Source: JAHDHW01 sp965277415
Lineage (GTDB): Bacteria > Bacteroidota > Bacteroidia > Chitinophagales > Saprospiraceae
DNA: 64,000 nt
Assembly: GCA_965277415.1 (NCBI GenBank)
Contig: CBDICS010000031.1
Span: 1-64,000 of the forward strand
Direction: 5' to 3'
Shown here: positions 10,340-22,800 of the stretch, in pieces
Position numbering within the stretch: the first letter of the stretch is position 1
Layout: every line of letters starts with the position of its first letter
Made by a program: the position numbers and the translations under genes
Notes under the pieces: model-generated
Seen by the model: the letters and a program-made list of their open reading frames with translations, nothing else
What the model was told of the DNA's origin: nothing
Databases searched by the model: none

Positions 10340-12817
10340 CTAATTAGGGTCTACATCTACATTAAATCTAATAGTGGAGAATCCTTGATGAGATTTAGTC
10401 AATTGAATATATTCAAGAATCATTTGTTTTATGTGAATGTTTTGTTTTGAGTTTTTATCCAACTTTATCAAAAAATCTAGTAGAAAATAACCTCTAACTC
10501 TAGGAACATTAGGGACTGCGGGGCCAATTGCTTGGTATCCGAGCTTTGATTTAAGGTGTTTTGCAAAAACTTTAGCGGCTTCATTCAGGAGTTGTGGATT
10601 TCGATGTTTTAAGGTGACTTTTATTAATCTAAAGTAGGGGGGATATGAGAAATCCTTTCTTTCAGTGGTTTCTCGGGCGAAAAAGGCATGAAAATCATTA
10701 TCGAGGATCTCTCTAAGTACAGGGTGAGCCATGTTAAAAGCCTGGATAACCACTTTTCCTCGTTTATGTTTTCGCCCTGCTCTTCCACTTACCTGTGTTA
10801 TCATCTGAAATGCCCGTTCAGTAGCACGAAAATCTGGAAATTGAAATAAGTGATCTGCACTCAAAACACCAACAATTCCCACATTATCAAAGTCTAGACC
10901 TTTAGTGACCATTTGAGTACCAACCAGGATATCTATCCGTTTTTCTTCAAAATCATTAATGATCTTTGCATGGGCATTTTTGGCACGAACAGTATCAAAA
11001 TCCATTCTGCTAATTTTTGCATCTGGAAGGAAGATTTGTAATTCGTCTTCAATTTTTTCAGTGCCAAACCCTTTGATTGTCAGTTGTTTAGATCCGCAAG
11101 CGGGACACTCTGAAGGCAGGGGAGTCTGATAACCACAATAATGGCATCGTAGATTGTTAAAATGTTTATGATAAGTCAGCGTAACGTCACAATTGATACA
11201 TTCAGCGTGCCAATCGCAAGAAGTACAAGTCATATTTGGTGCATAACCTCTTCTATTTTGAAATAAAATAGCTTGCTCTCCTCGTTCCAATGCAGCTTTG
11301 AGTTCTTCAAGCAAGACTGATGTAAAGTGAGACTGCATTTTTTGCTTTTTCAATTCATCTCTGATATCTACCAATACCACTTCTGGAAGCTCTATACCAC
11401 CAAATCGTTCTGGCATTTCAACTAATTGGTATTTTTTTGTTTTTGCATTAAAATAGGACTCAACAGAAGGTGTTGCCGTTCCTAAAATCACTTTTGCATC
11501 ATATAAATGACTTAAATATACGGCTACATCCCTTGCATTGTACCTTGGTGCAGGATCGACTTGTTTGTAAGAAGCATCATGTTCTTCATCTACAATGATA
11601 AGTTTTAGATTCTGATAAGGTAAAAATAAACCAGACCTGGCGCCCATAATAATTGCCTTCCCTTCCAATACGCTTTGCCAAACTTCTACTCGTTCGGGAT
11701 TATTCATTCGAGAATGATAGACCGCAATTTGGTCACCAAAAATCTTTTGTAATCGACTCACTAATTGAGCGGTTAGTGCAATTTCTGGAAGGAGGTATAA
11801 GACTTGTTCTCCTCTAGCAACAGCTTCATTGATTAATTCTACATAAACTCTGGTTTTTCCACTTCCCGTTACACCATGAATAAGGGTAACTTTTTTCTCC
11901 TCTTCTGCTTTTATTTCAGAGAGCACTCGTATTTGTTGTTCTGTCAACTCAAAACGATCAATCAATTCCTCTTCATAAGCGCCAATACGAGATACCTCTT
12001 TTTTATAAATTTCTAAAATTTCCTTTTTTTCCATCGCCCTCAAAACACTAAGGTCAACATTGGCTTTTTTATAAACTTCCTGGCATCTTACAAAGTCTTG
12101 CTTTTGAGAGAGTTGCAAAAAGGCCATCATGGCTTCCACTTGTCTATCAGAACGACTTAATTTTTGAAAAGCAATTTCTAACATTGCAGAAGCTGAAGCA
12201 TAAGGTTCTTGTAGCCGGACACAAGATATTTCTTTCGGCTTATATCTAGTTAGAAGTTCTTCTTTGAGGTAGATAATTTTACGTTGCAAAAGGCGGTTGA
12301 TCAGAGGATATACCGTTTTTTGATCTAAAATATTTCGAACATCACTTAGGCTCAATTCATTCTGAATACTTAAAGCCTCTGCTATCATGTACTCTTTATC
12401 ATTGAAACCATCATAGTTTCCATCAAAAATAGGACTCAAAGTTATTCGAGTTTCACTATTGAGTTTCATCCCCGCTGGAAGTGCTGCATTCATAACTTCT
12501 CCAAGGGTACAGCTATAATAGCTCGAAATCCATTGCCAAAGTTTTATCTGTTGTTCAAATACAATAGGTTCTGTATCAATAATGGAGAGAATAGGTTTCG
12601 GTTTTTGATTCTCAGGAGGGCTATCCAAAATTTTGACTACTAAGGCTGAATACAATTTATTTTTTCCAAATTGTACTTCGACTCGTATTCCAATTTTTAT
12701 ATCTTTTACAAAATCGTTAGGAACTATATAAGTATAGGGTTTAGGGACAGCAATAGGAACGATCACTGCAATATAAGTATTGGAAGAAACAACAGGATGA
12801 AAAGATTCTGAATTCAA
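10340..12817 (-). CDS. priA: Primosomal protein N' (PriA helicase)
   Basis: 825 residues, normal for PriA, the 3'-to-5' DNA helicase that restarts stalled replication forks and loads the primosome. The N-terminal DNA-binding domain begins at about residue 17 (YIAVIVPIAVPKPYTYIVP). Walker A GVTGSGKT is at about 316, the DEAH-type box DEEHD at about 411, and a zinc-binding cluster of paired cysteines (CTSC, CINC, CHYC, CPAC) at about 527-562, all diagnostic. The reading frame starts with TTG at 12817; no in-frame ATG precedes the conserved domain, so the start is probably TTG but not certain. It lies 88 bp downstream of the deacetylase gene and 177 bp upstream of the giant repeat gene, all on the minus strand. 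All key motifs are intact. Confidence 0.95.
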   Translation of the reverse strand: MNSESFHPVVSSNTYIAVIVPIAVPKPYTYIVPNDFVKDIKIGIRVEVQFGKNKLYSALVVKILDSPPENQKPKPILSIIDTEPIVFEQQIKLWQWISSYYSCTLGEVMNAALPAGMKLNSETRITLSPIFDGNYDGFNDKEYMIAEALSIQNELSLSDVRNILDQKTVYPLINRLLQRKIIYLKEELLTRYKPKEISCVRLQEPYASASAMLEIAFQKLSRSDRQVEAMMAFLQLSQKQDFVRCQEVYKKANVDLSVLRAMEKKEILEIYKKEVSRIGAYEEELIDRFELTEQQIRVLSEIKAEEEKKVTLIHGVTGSGKTRVYVELINEAVARGEQVLYLLPEIALTAQLVSRLQKIFGDQIAVYHSRMNNPERVEVWQSVLEGKAIIMGARSGLFLPYQNLKLIIVDEEHDASYKQVDPAPRYNARDVAVYLSHLYDAKVILGTATPSVESYFNAKTKKYQLVEMPERFGGIELPEVVLVDIRDELKKQKMQSHFTSVLLEELKAALERGEQAILFQNRRGYAPNMTCTSCDWHAECINCDVTLTYHKHFNNLRCHYCGYQTPLPSECPACGSKQLTIKGFGTEKIEDELQIFLPDAKISRMDFDTVRAKNAHAKIINDFEEKRIDILVGTQMVTKGLDFDNVGIVGVLSADHLFQFPDFRATERAFQMITQVSGRAGRKHKRGKVVIQAFNMAHPVLREILDNDFHAFFARETTERKDFSYPPYFRLIKVTLKHRNPQLLNEAAKVFAKHLKSKLGYQAIGPAVPNVPRVRGYFLLDFLIKLDKNSKQNIHIKQMILEYIQLTKSHQGFSTIRFNVDVDPN

Positions 12818-12844
12818 TAAATATAATTTTTACACAATGTAAAA

Positions 12845-12875
12845 CAAATTTTGCTAAGAGCATGTTCTGAAACAA
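12845..12875 (-). promoter_or_regulatory. Possible Bacteroidota promoter for priA
   Basis: Read on the minus strand, TTG (12873-12875) is followed after 20 nt by AAAATTTG (12845-12852), one base off TAnnTTTG. It lies in the 88-bp gap between the deacetylase gene and priA, at a suitable distance from the priA start. Motif match only. Confidence 0.25.
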
Positions 12876-12905
12876 CTTCAATATATCGATTGAGAAATAC
12901 ACCGT

Positions 12906-13808
12906 CTAAAAATAAATCTCTTGTGCCAATCTAAACGTATTAGAATGGGCTTCTACTATATGTGCGATACGTTCAGAATAGCCTCCTCCCATACTGACAG
13001 CAGTAGGGATTTTATTTAGGTGACATAGGCTAAGAACGATTTGATCCCTTTTTTTACATCCTTCCATAGTCAAACTAAGGCGTCCCAATTTATCAGTCTC
13101 TAATACATCTACACCAGAGAGATAAAATATAAAATCTGGTTCGACTTGATCAATCAATGCAGGAAGTACTTCTTGTAATTTACTAAGGTACATTTTATCA
13201 GTACATTTGTCGGGCATCCCAATATCGAGATCAGAAGTTTCTTTTTTGACGGGATAGTTTTTAGCGCCATGCATACTAAAAGTAAAAACTCGTTTATCGT
13301 TTCTAAATATTTGAGCTGTACCATTTCCTTGGTGTACATCTAGATCTACGACCAATATTTTTTTAGCCAACTGCTCATTAAGTAAAAAGTTTGCTGCCAT
13401 GGCAATATCGTTTAAAATACAAAACCCTTCGCCATGATCCGTAAATGAATGGTGGGTTCCACCTGCGACATTCATTGCAATACCATATTCTTGAGCAAAT
13501 AAAGCACATTGTATTGTACCTTGAGAGATATGTGTACCCCTTCTGATCAAAAGTTCAGATACGGGGAATCCTATTTTTCGAATTTCTTTAGGGCTAAGGT
13601 TAAGGGTTTTTAATTTATCCCAATATTGAGGGGTGTGCGTCAAAAGTATATTGGCTTCACTTGCTGGATCAGGGTGAAATAAATTACGCTCAGCAATTGT
13701 ACCTTCATAAATTAATTGCTCTGGAATTAATTCATATTTGATCATCGGAAAGCGATGATTGTCAGGAAGCTTATATTTGTAAATCGGTGAATAAGCTATC
13801 TTTAACAT
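12906..13808 (-). CDS. Histone deacetylase family (AcuC/HDAC-like) zinc deacetylase
   Basis: 300 residues, typical for the bacterial class II HDAC-like family, zinc hydrolases that remove acetyl groups from lysine or acetylpolyamines. Visible catalytic features: GGTHHSFTDHGEGFC at about 116-130 (tandem His of the charge relay), zinc ligands in DLDVHQGNGT at about 153-163, the second zinc Asp in LSGVDVLETDKLGRLSLT, and the GGGY loop carrying the catalytic Tyr. No signal peptide is seen, so it acts in the cytoplasm. The ATG lies 5 nt after the TAG of the 3478-aa secreted protein, so the two are probably co-transcribed and may be translationally coupled; the substrate cannot be told. Such genes in Bacteroidota are usually stand-alone, so this linkage may be fortuitous. 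Confidence 0.9.
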   Translation of the reverse strand: MLKIAYSPIYKYKLPDNHRFPMIKYELIPEQLIYEGTIAERNLFHPDPASEANILLTHTPQYWDKLKTLNLSPKEIRKIGFPVSELLIRRGTHISQGTIQCALFAQEYGIAMNVAGGTHHSFTDHGEGFCILNDIAMAANFLLNEQLAKKILVVDLDVHQGNGTAQIFRNDKRVFTFSMHGAKNYPVKKETSDLDIGMPDKCTDKMYLSKLQEVLPALIDQVEPDFIFYLSGVDVLETDKLGRLSLTMEGCKKRDQIVLSLCHLNKIPTAVSMGGGYSERIAHIVEAHSNTFRLAQEIYF

Positions 13809-13813
13809 GATAT

Positions 13814-16800
13814 CTACCTTACCAGCGTAATGTCTCCTTTATAGATTTCAACGCGACCATCTACAAATTCAACCTCTACTAAATAAACAAATACACTCGG
13901 ATTTAATTGTGCTCCTTTAAAGGTTCCATCCCAGCCAACAGAACGATCATTTGGAGCGATATCTCTATTTGCATAAATAGTTTCTCCCCATCTATTGAAA
14001 ATTCTAAAGTTTGAAATATTCAGTACGCTTTGATTTGAGTTTACAAAAAACACATCATTATACCCATCATCATTCGGACTAAATACGGATGGGATAAAAA
14101 CATTTCTATTTTTTTCCACAATGATGCTTACATCATCTGTCACCGTACAACCCAAGGCATCTGTCAAAGTAATAGAATAATTAGTGGTTTCTAATGGGCT
14201 GACCCAAGGGTCAAGACACATGAGACATCCAAGGTCTTGTCTATTCCAAATGATATCAACTACATCAAAATTTACAGTGGCATCTAACTGAATACTATTG
14301 CCCAAATCAATCGTAATATCTTCACCTAAATCAACTTGTATTTCAATAGGGGCGTTGATGATGACTTGTTCTTCGGCAGCACAATCATTTATATCTTGAA
14401 TAGTAACATCATAAGTACCCGATGGCAAAGATGGAATTATCAATGGTAAGTTTGATACAGGAGAAAAGAATTCTCCATCTAAAGAATATTCAAAAGGACT
14501 GCCTATCCCTTCAATGTTTTCGATAATAATAGCACCATCAGTATCACCAAAACATAGTGGCGACATCGTCTGGAAACTCAAATCAATTGAAGGTGGCTCA
14601 GTAAGTAATACGGTACTCTCCGTAGTACAGCCTAAAGCATCAGTAATGCTTACATTATAAGCCCCTGCACTTAAATTTTCTAATATTGCACTTGTCTCAC
14701 CATTTTCCCAAATATAAGTAAATGGTCCAGTCCCACTTAAAGGAATAGCTTCAATAGATCCATCATTCATACCATTACAACTTACTCCGAATCCTTGATA
14801 ATCTGATAAAATAGATATTTCGCTAGCAATATTGTTGACACTTATATTGACTTCATTACTAGGAATAGTGGCATCACAAGGAATATTTATACCACTAAGC
14901 TCTAATAGGGTATAAGTTGTCGTATTTGAAGGTGAAACACTGATGGTATGTCCATCAAGAATATCACTTAGTGTTACAGGAGGATTTATTCCATCGCTAT
15001 AAATGACATTATAAGAAGTTGACCCTGAAAGATTAAAAGTAATATTGGCTGTTTGGCCATTACAAATATTAGTAGTCCCAGTAATGCTTCCAATGATAGG
15101 CGTATAGAAATCAAGCGCTATATCAACGATACTATCACATCCATTATTTGCCATTCCAACTAAAACCTCTGTCCCGATAGGCATATTAATATCATATGTG
15201 GTACCATTGATCACGACGCTTTCATCTTCGCAAAGCTGATCAGAATAATTGACTAAAGTTGGACTTAAAACTAAAAGGTCAATTGCAACCGGAAGTGAGA
15301 CACAATCACCATTGCCAACGATAGCATAAATAGTAGTAGAGGCCGTATTAAAAGGAGAAGCTACAGGAATCGTTCCATTGATATCTTCAAAGAAATTAAC
15401 TTGATTAGCTGTTCCATCATTGATCGTACTTTCGAGTGTACTTAGATCAAAAGATGCCATACCATTTCCATCATCACAATCATCAGCTGTAGTAGGAATA
15501 GCAATTGGTGCATCACTGACATTAAGATTAACTTCAACCGGAAACGAGACACAATCTCCATTACCAACGATAGCATAAATAGTAGTAGAGACCGTATTAA
15601 AAGGAGAAGTTACAGGAATCGTTCCGTTGATATCTTCAAAGAAATTAACTTGATTAGCTGTTCCATCATTGATAGTACTTTCGAGTGTACTTAGATCAAA
15701 AGATGCCATTCCATTTCCATCATCACAATCATCAGCTACGGTAGGAATTGCAACTGGTGCATCACTGACATTAAGATTGACCTCAACCGGAAGCGAGACA
15801 CAATTCCCATTACCAACGATAGCATAAATAGTAGTAGAGGTTGTATTAAAAGGAGAAGTTACAGGAATCGTTCCATTGATATCTTCAAAGAAATTAACTT
15901 GATTAGCTGTTCCATCATTGATAGTACTTTCGAGTGTACTTAGATCAAAAGATGCCATTCCATTTCCATCATCACAATCATCAGCTGCGGTAGGAATTGC
16001 AACTGGCGCATCACTGACATTCAGGTTGACCTCAACCGGAAACGAGACACAATCTCCATTACCAACGATAGCATAAATGGTAGTAGAGGCCGTATTAAAA
16101 GGAGAAGCTACAGGAATCGTTCCGTTGATATCTTCAAAGAAATTAACTTGATTAGCTGTTCCATCATTGATAGTACTTTCGAGTGTACTTAGATCAAAAG
16201 ATGCCATTCCATTTCCATCATCACAATCATCAGCTGTAGTAGGAATAGCAATTGGTGCATCACTGACATTAAGATTGACCTCAACAGGAATTGAGAGACA
16301 ATCACCATTACCAACGATAGCATAAATAGTAGTAGAGGCTGTATTAAAAGGAGAAGCTACAGGAATCGTTCCATTGATATCTTCAAAGAAATTAACTTGA
16401 TTAGCTGTTCCATCATTAATTGTACTTTCGAGTGTACTTAGATCAAAAGATGCCATTCCATTTCCATCATCACAATCATCAGCTGCGGTAGGAATTGCAA
16501 CTGGTGCATCACTGACATTCAGATTGACCTCAACCGGAAGCGAGACACAATCTCCATTACCAACGATAGCATAAATAGTAGTAGAGGCCGTATTAAAAGG
16601 AGAAGCTACAGGAATCGTTCCATTGATATCTTCAAAGAAATTAACTTGATTAGCTGTTCCATCATTGATCGTACTTTCGAGTGTACTTAGATCAAAAGAT
16701 GCCATACCATTTCCATCATCACAATCATCAGCTGTAGTAGGAATAGCAATTGGTGCATCACTGACATTAAGATTAACTTCAACCGGAAACGAGACACAAT

Positions 16801-19800
16801 CTCCATTACCAACGATAGCATAAATAGTAGTAGAGACCGTATTAAAAGGAGAAGTTACAGGAATCGTTCCGTTGATATCTTCAAAGAAATTAACTTGATT
16901 AGCTGTTCCATCATTGATAGTACTTTCGAGTGTACTTAGATCAAAAGATGCCATTCCATTTCCATCATCACAATCATCAGCTACGGTAGGAATTGCAACT
17001 GGTGCATCACTGACATTAAGATTGACCTCAACCGGAAGCGAGACACAATCACCATTACCAACGATAGCATAAATAGTAGTAGAGGCCGTATTAAAAGGAG
17101 AAGCTACAGGAATCGTTCCATTGATATCTTCAAAGAAATTAACTTGATTGGCTGTTCCATCATTGATAGTACTTTCGAGCGTACTTAGATCAAAAGATGC
17201 CATCCCGTTTCCATCATCACAATCATCAGCTGCGGTAGGAATTGCAACTGGCGCATCACTGACATTCAGGTTGACCTCAACCGGAAACGAGACACAATCT
17301 CCATTACCAACGATAGCATAAATAGTACTAGAGACCGTATTAAAAGGAGAAGTTACAGGAATCGTTCCGTTGATATCTTCAAAGAAATTAACTTGATTAG
17401 CTGTTCCATCATTGATAGTACTTTCGAGTGTACTTAGATCAAAAGATGCCATTCCATTTCCATCATCACAATCATCAGCTGCGGTAGGAATTGCAGCGGG
17501 CGCATCACTGACATTCAGATTAACTTCAACAGGAATTGAGACACAATCTCCATTACCAACGATAGCATAAATAGTAGTAGAGGCCGTATTAAAAGGAGAA
17601 GTTACCGGAATCGTTCCGTTGATATCTTCAAAGAAATTGACTTGATTGGCTGTTCCATCATTGATCGTACTTTCGAGTGTACTTAGATCAAAAGATGCCA
17701 TTCCGTTTCCATCATCACAATCATCAGCTGCGGTAGGAATAGCAATTGGTGCATCACTGACATTAAGGTTGACTTCAACAGGAATTGAGACACAATCACC
17801 ATTACCAACGATGGCATAAATGGTAGTAGAGGTGGTATTAAAAGGAGAAGTTACCGGAATCGTTCCGTTGATATCTTCAAAGAAGTTGACTTGATTAGCT
17901 GTTCCATCATTGATCGTACTTTCAAGTGTACTTAGATCAAAAGATGCCATTCCGTTTCCATCATCACAATCATCAGCTGCGGTAGGAATAGCAATTGGCG
18001 CATCACTGACATTAAGGTTGACTTCAACAGGAATTGAGACACAATCTCCATTACCGACGATAGCATAAATAGTAGTAGAGGTCGTATTAAAAGGAGAAGT
18101 TACCGGAATCGTTCCGTTGATATCTTCAAAGAAATTAACTTGATTAGCTGTTCCATCATTGATCGTACTTTCGAGCGTACTTAGATCAAAAGATGCTATC
18201 CCGTTTCCATCATCACAATCATCAGCTGCGGTAGGAATTGCAACTGGTGCATCACTGACATTAAGATTGACTTCAACAGGAATTGAGACACAATCTCCAT
18301 TACCGACGATAGCATAAATAGTAGTAGAGGTTGTATTAAAAGGAGAAGCTACCGGAATCGTTCCGTTGATATTTTCAAAGAAATTGACTTGATTAGCCGT
18401 TCCATCATTGATCGTACTTTCGAGTGTACTTAGATCAAAAGATGCCATTCCGTTTCCATCATCACAATCATCAGCTGCGGTAGGAATAGCAATTGGTGCA
18501 TCACTGACATTCAGGTTGACTTCAACAGGAATTGAGACACAATCTCCATTACCAACGATGGCATAAATGGTAGTAGAGGTCGTATTAAAAGGAGAAGTTA
18601 CCGGAATCGTTCCGTTGATATCTTCAAAGAAGTTGACTTGATTAGCTGTTCCATCATTGATCGTACTTTCAAGTGTACTTAGATCAAAAGATGCCATTCC
18701 GTTTCCATCATCACAATCATCAGCTGTGGTAGGAATAGCAGTGGGTAATTCATTTACAGTTAAAGAGACTGCTACAGTAGAAGCGAAACAATTTCCATTA
18801 TTTACAACTGCATAGATTACAGCAGTATTAGAACTGAATGGCGAATTGATAGGTATAGTAGCATTAACATCTTCATACCACGCTACATCATTTCCTGAAC
18901 CAACATTAACCGTATTCTCTAAAATTGATAAGTCGAAAACTGCTGTATTATTTCCTTCATCACATAATTCTGAAGAGGCTGGAGCAGCTTCTGGAACACT
19001 ATTTACGATTAAATTAATAGCAACAGCTTCAGAAGCGCAAACTCCGTCTCCAACGATAGCATAAATAGTTGAATTAGTTGAAGTATAAGGAGGTGTAATA
19101 GAAACCATACCTGCCATATCTTCAAACCAATTCACTGAATTAGCTGTTCCACCATTTACAGTTGATTCAATGGTGAGGAGGTCAAATAAACCTTCATCAT
19201 TTATATCTGCACAGGCTTCTATGGAAGTAGGGTTAGCTTCTACTTCGTTCGAAACAGTAAGTGAAATTGCAACAACTTCTGAAATACAATTTCCATTATT
19301 TACAAGTGCATAGATGGTGCTAGTTCCAGTATTATATGGACTAGAAATAGGAAGCGTAGCATCCATATCTTCAAACCACTGAACATTATTGCTTGTTCCA
19401 CCATTGACAGTAGTTTCAAGGGCATCAAGATTAAAAGAGGCAGCACCTGAACCTTCATCACATGCTTCTGTACTAGTTGCATTAGCCTCTGGTTGTGCTT
19501 CGAGCGTTAAAGTGATTTCCACGATTTCAGAAGAACAAGCGCCATTGCTTACGGAAGCAAAAACAGAAGTAGAACCTGAATCAAAATTTGCTGGATCAGT
19601 AATCGGCGTATCCCCATTGCTATCAGTAAACCAAGAGACGGAATTTCCATTTCCACCATTGACGGTATTATCGAGTGTAGTTAGATCAAATATAGTAGAA
19701 CCTGATCCATCATCACAATCTTGATCATTTGCGATATTAGCCTCTGGTTGATCTTCGAGTGTCAAAGTGATTTCCACGATTTCAGAAGTACAAGCGCCAT

Positions 19801-22800
19801 TGCTTACGGAAGCAAAAACAGAAGCGGAGCCAGAATCAAAATTCACTGGATCAGTAATCGGCGTATCCCCATTGCTATCGGAAAACCAAGAGACAGCATT
19901 TCCATTTCCACCATTGACGGTATTATCGAGTGTAGTTAGATCAAATATAGTAGAACCTGATCCATCATCACAATCTTGATCATTTGCGATATTAGCCTCT
20001 GGTTGATCTTCGAGTGTCAAAGTGATTTCCACGATTTCAGAAGAACAAGCGCCATTGCTTACGGAAGCAAAAACAGAAGCGGAACCAGAATCAAAATTCA
20101 CTGGATCAGTAATCGGCGTATCCCCATTGCTATCGGAAAACCAAGAGACAGCATTTCCATTTCCACCATTGACGGTATTATCGAGTGTAGTTAGATCAAA
20201 TATAGTAGAACCTGATCCATCATCACAATCTTGATCTGTTGCGATATTAGCCTCTGGTTGTGCTTCGAGTGTCAAAGTGATTTCCACGATTTCAGAAGAA
20301 CAAGCGCCATTGCTTACGGAAGCAAAAACAGAAGCGGAACCAGAATCAAAATTCACTGGATCAGTAATCGGCGTATCCCCATTGCTATCGGAAAACCAAG
20401 AGACAGCATTTCCATTTCCACCATTGACGGTATTATCGAGTGTAGTTAGATCAAATATAGTAGAACCTGATCCATCATCACAATCTTGATCTGTTGCGAT
20501 ATTAGCCTCTGGTTGTGCTTCGAGTGTCAAAGTGATTTCCACGATTTCAGAAGTACAAGCGCCATTGCTTACGGAAGCAAAAACAGAAGCGGAACCGGAA
20601 TCAAAATTTGCTGGATCAGTAATCGGCGTATCTCCATTGCTATCGGAAAACCAAGAGACGGCATTTCCATTTCCACCATTGACGGTATTATCGAGTGTAG
20701 TTAGATCAAATATAGTAGAACCGGACCCATCATCACAATCTTGATCATTTGCGATATTAGCCTCTGGTTGTGCTTCGAGTGTCAAAGTGATTTCCACGAT
20801 TTCAGAAGTACAAGCGCCATTGCTTACGGAAGCAAAAACAGAGGCGGAACCGGAATCAAAATTTGCTGGATCAGTAATCGGCGTATCCCCATTGCTATCA
20901 GTAAACCAAGAGACGGCATTTCCATTTCCACCATTGACGGTATTATCGAGTGTAGTTAGATCAAATATAGTAGAACCTGATCCATCATCACAATCTTGAT
21001 CATTTGCGATATTAGCCTCTGGTTGATCTTCGAGTGTCAAAGTGATTTCCACGATTTCAGAAGTACAAGCGCCATTGCTTACGGAAGCAAAAACAGAAGC
21101 GGAACCAGAATCAAAATTCACTGGATCAGTAATCGGCGTATCCCCATTGCTATCGGAAAACCAAGAGACGGCATTTCCATTTCCACCATTGACGGTATTA
21201 TCGAGTGTAGTTAGATCAAATATAGTAGAACCGGATCCATCATCACAACCTTGGCTGGAAGTAGGATTTGCTATTGGAGCGGGCACGATAGAGAGGTCAA
21301 CTGCTACAGTTTGAGATTCACAAAGCCCATCGAAAACAGTTGCATAAATAGTAAGATTAGTAGGTGTAGAAAAGTTTGAAGGATCAGGGATATTTAAATC
21401 ACCATTCATATCAAAATACCAGTTTACAGTCATACCACTACCTCCATTAACAATAATGTCAAGCGTAGTAAGATTAAAAGTTGTACTACCGGAACCATCA
21501 TCACAATTTTCAGCCGCTGCTATATTTGCAGTAGGTAGCGGACTTAAAGAGAGGATGATTTCTACTAAAGGTGATGTACAAAATCCATTATCTACGTTAG
21601 CATATACACTTCCTCCAGTTGATATATAATTACTAGGATCTGGAATTGAAACCGTTCCACTAATATCAAAATACCAAGTAACGGTATTTCCTGTTCCACC
21701 ATTCACAATTATATCTAAAGTAGTCAAATCAAAGGAAGCACTACCTGATCCATTATCACAAGCTTGATCATTCGTAGCAATAGCAAAAGGCGCGTCGCTT
21801 ACGTCTAGTAATATTTCAACTGGATTAGATTCGCATAAACCATTTGTAACTACCGCCCAAACTGGGCCTCCACTACTCTGGAAATCAGTAGGATCAGGAA
21901 TAGGAAAAGTTGCACCAATGTCAAGATACCAAGAAACGGTAGCACCCGTTCCTCCATTTACAATAAAATCTAATAAGGTCAAATTAAACGATGCAGAACC
22001 TGAACCATCATCACATTGTGTATCATTCGTTGGATTTGCAGTAGGGCTAGGATTAACCGTTAGTGTAATTTGCACAATGGGACTGGAGCATAATCCATTA
22101 CTGACAGAAGCATAAACAAAACCACTTACTGCGACATGATTCGCTGGATTAATAATTGGAAAACTCCCGCCTGGGTCTGTAAACCATGAAACTGGATTGC
22201 CTGTTCCACCACTAACCGTGTTATCTAAAGTTGTCAGATCAAAAGTAGCAATACCTCCTCCTTCATCACAAGCTTGATCTGAAGCAATATTGGCAAGTGG
22301 ACTTGGGTTTACTGTTAAAATAACGGGTACAGTTCCTGATTCACAAATACCGACTGAGATGGTTGCATATACAGTAGTGCTACCGGTATTAAAGCTAGAT
22401 GGAACCGGAATAGGCGAACTACCACCTATATCAAAATACCAACTTACGAGATCACCACTTCCTCCATTTATTATAACATCTAATGAATTTAGATTGAATG
22501 TTGCAAATCCAGTACCATCATCGCATGCTTGATCGGAAGTTGGAGAAGGGGTAGGTACCGCATTTACAATTAAGTTTACAGGAACAGGATCAGATTCACA
22601 ACTACCTTGAGTAACAGTTGCATATACGGTTGTAGAAGGACTATTATAAGTTCCGGGTGTTCCGATGGGAATAGTAGCACTCATATCGGAATACCAATTT
22701 ACCATATTACCACTTCCACCGTTTACAGTATTGTCTAATGAAGATAGATTAAAAGTTGCGGCTCCAGATCCATCATCACAGTCTTCTAATGGTCCTGCAC

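Noticed and set aside
18846..21314. Series of 70-90-codon plus-strand frames spaced 255 bp
   Set aside because: Antisense shadows of the 85-aa repeat array of the 3478-aa gene.
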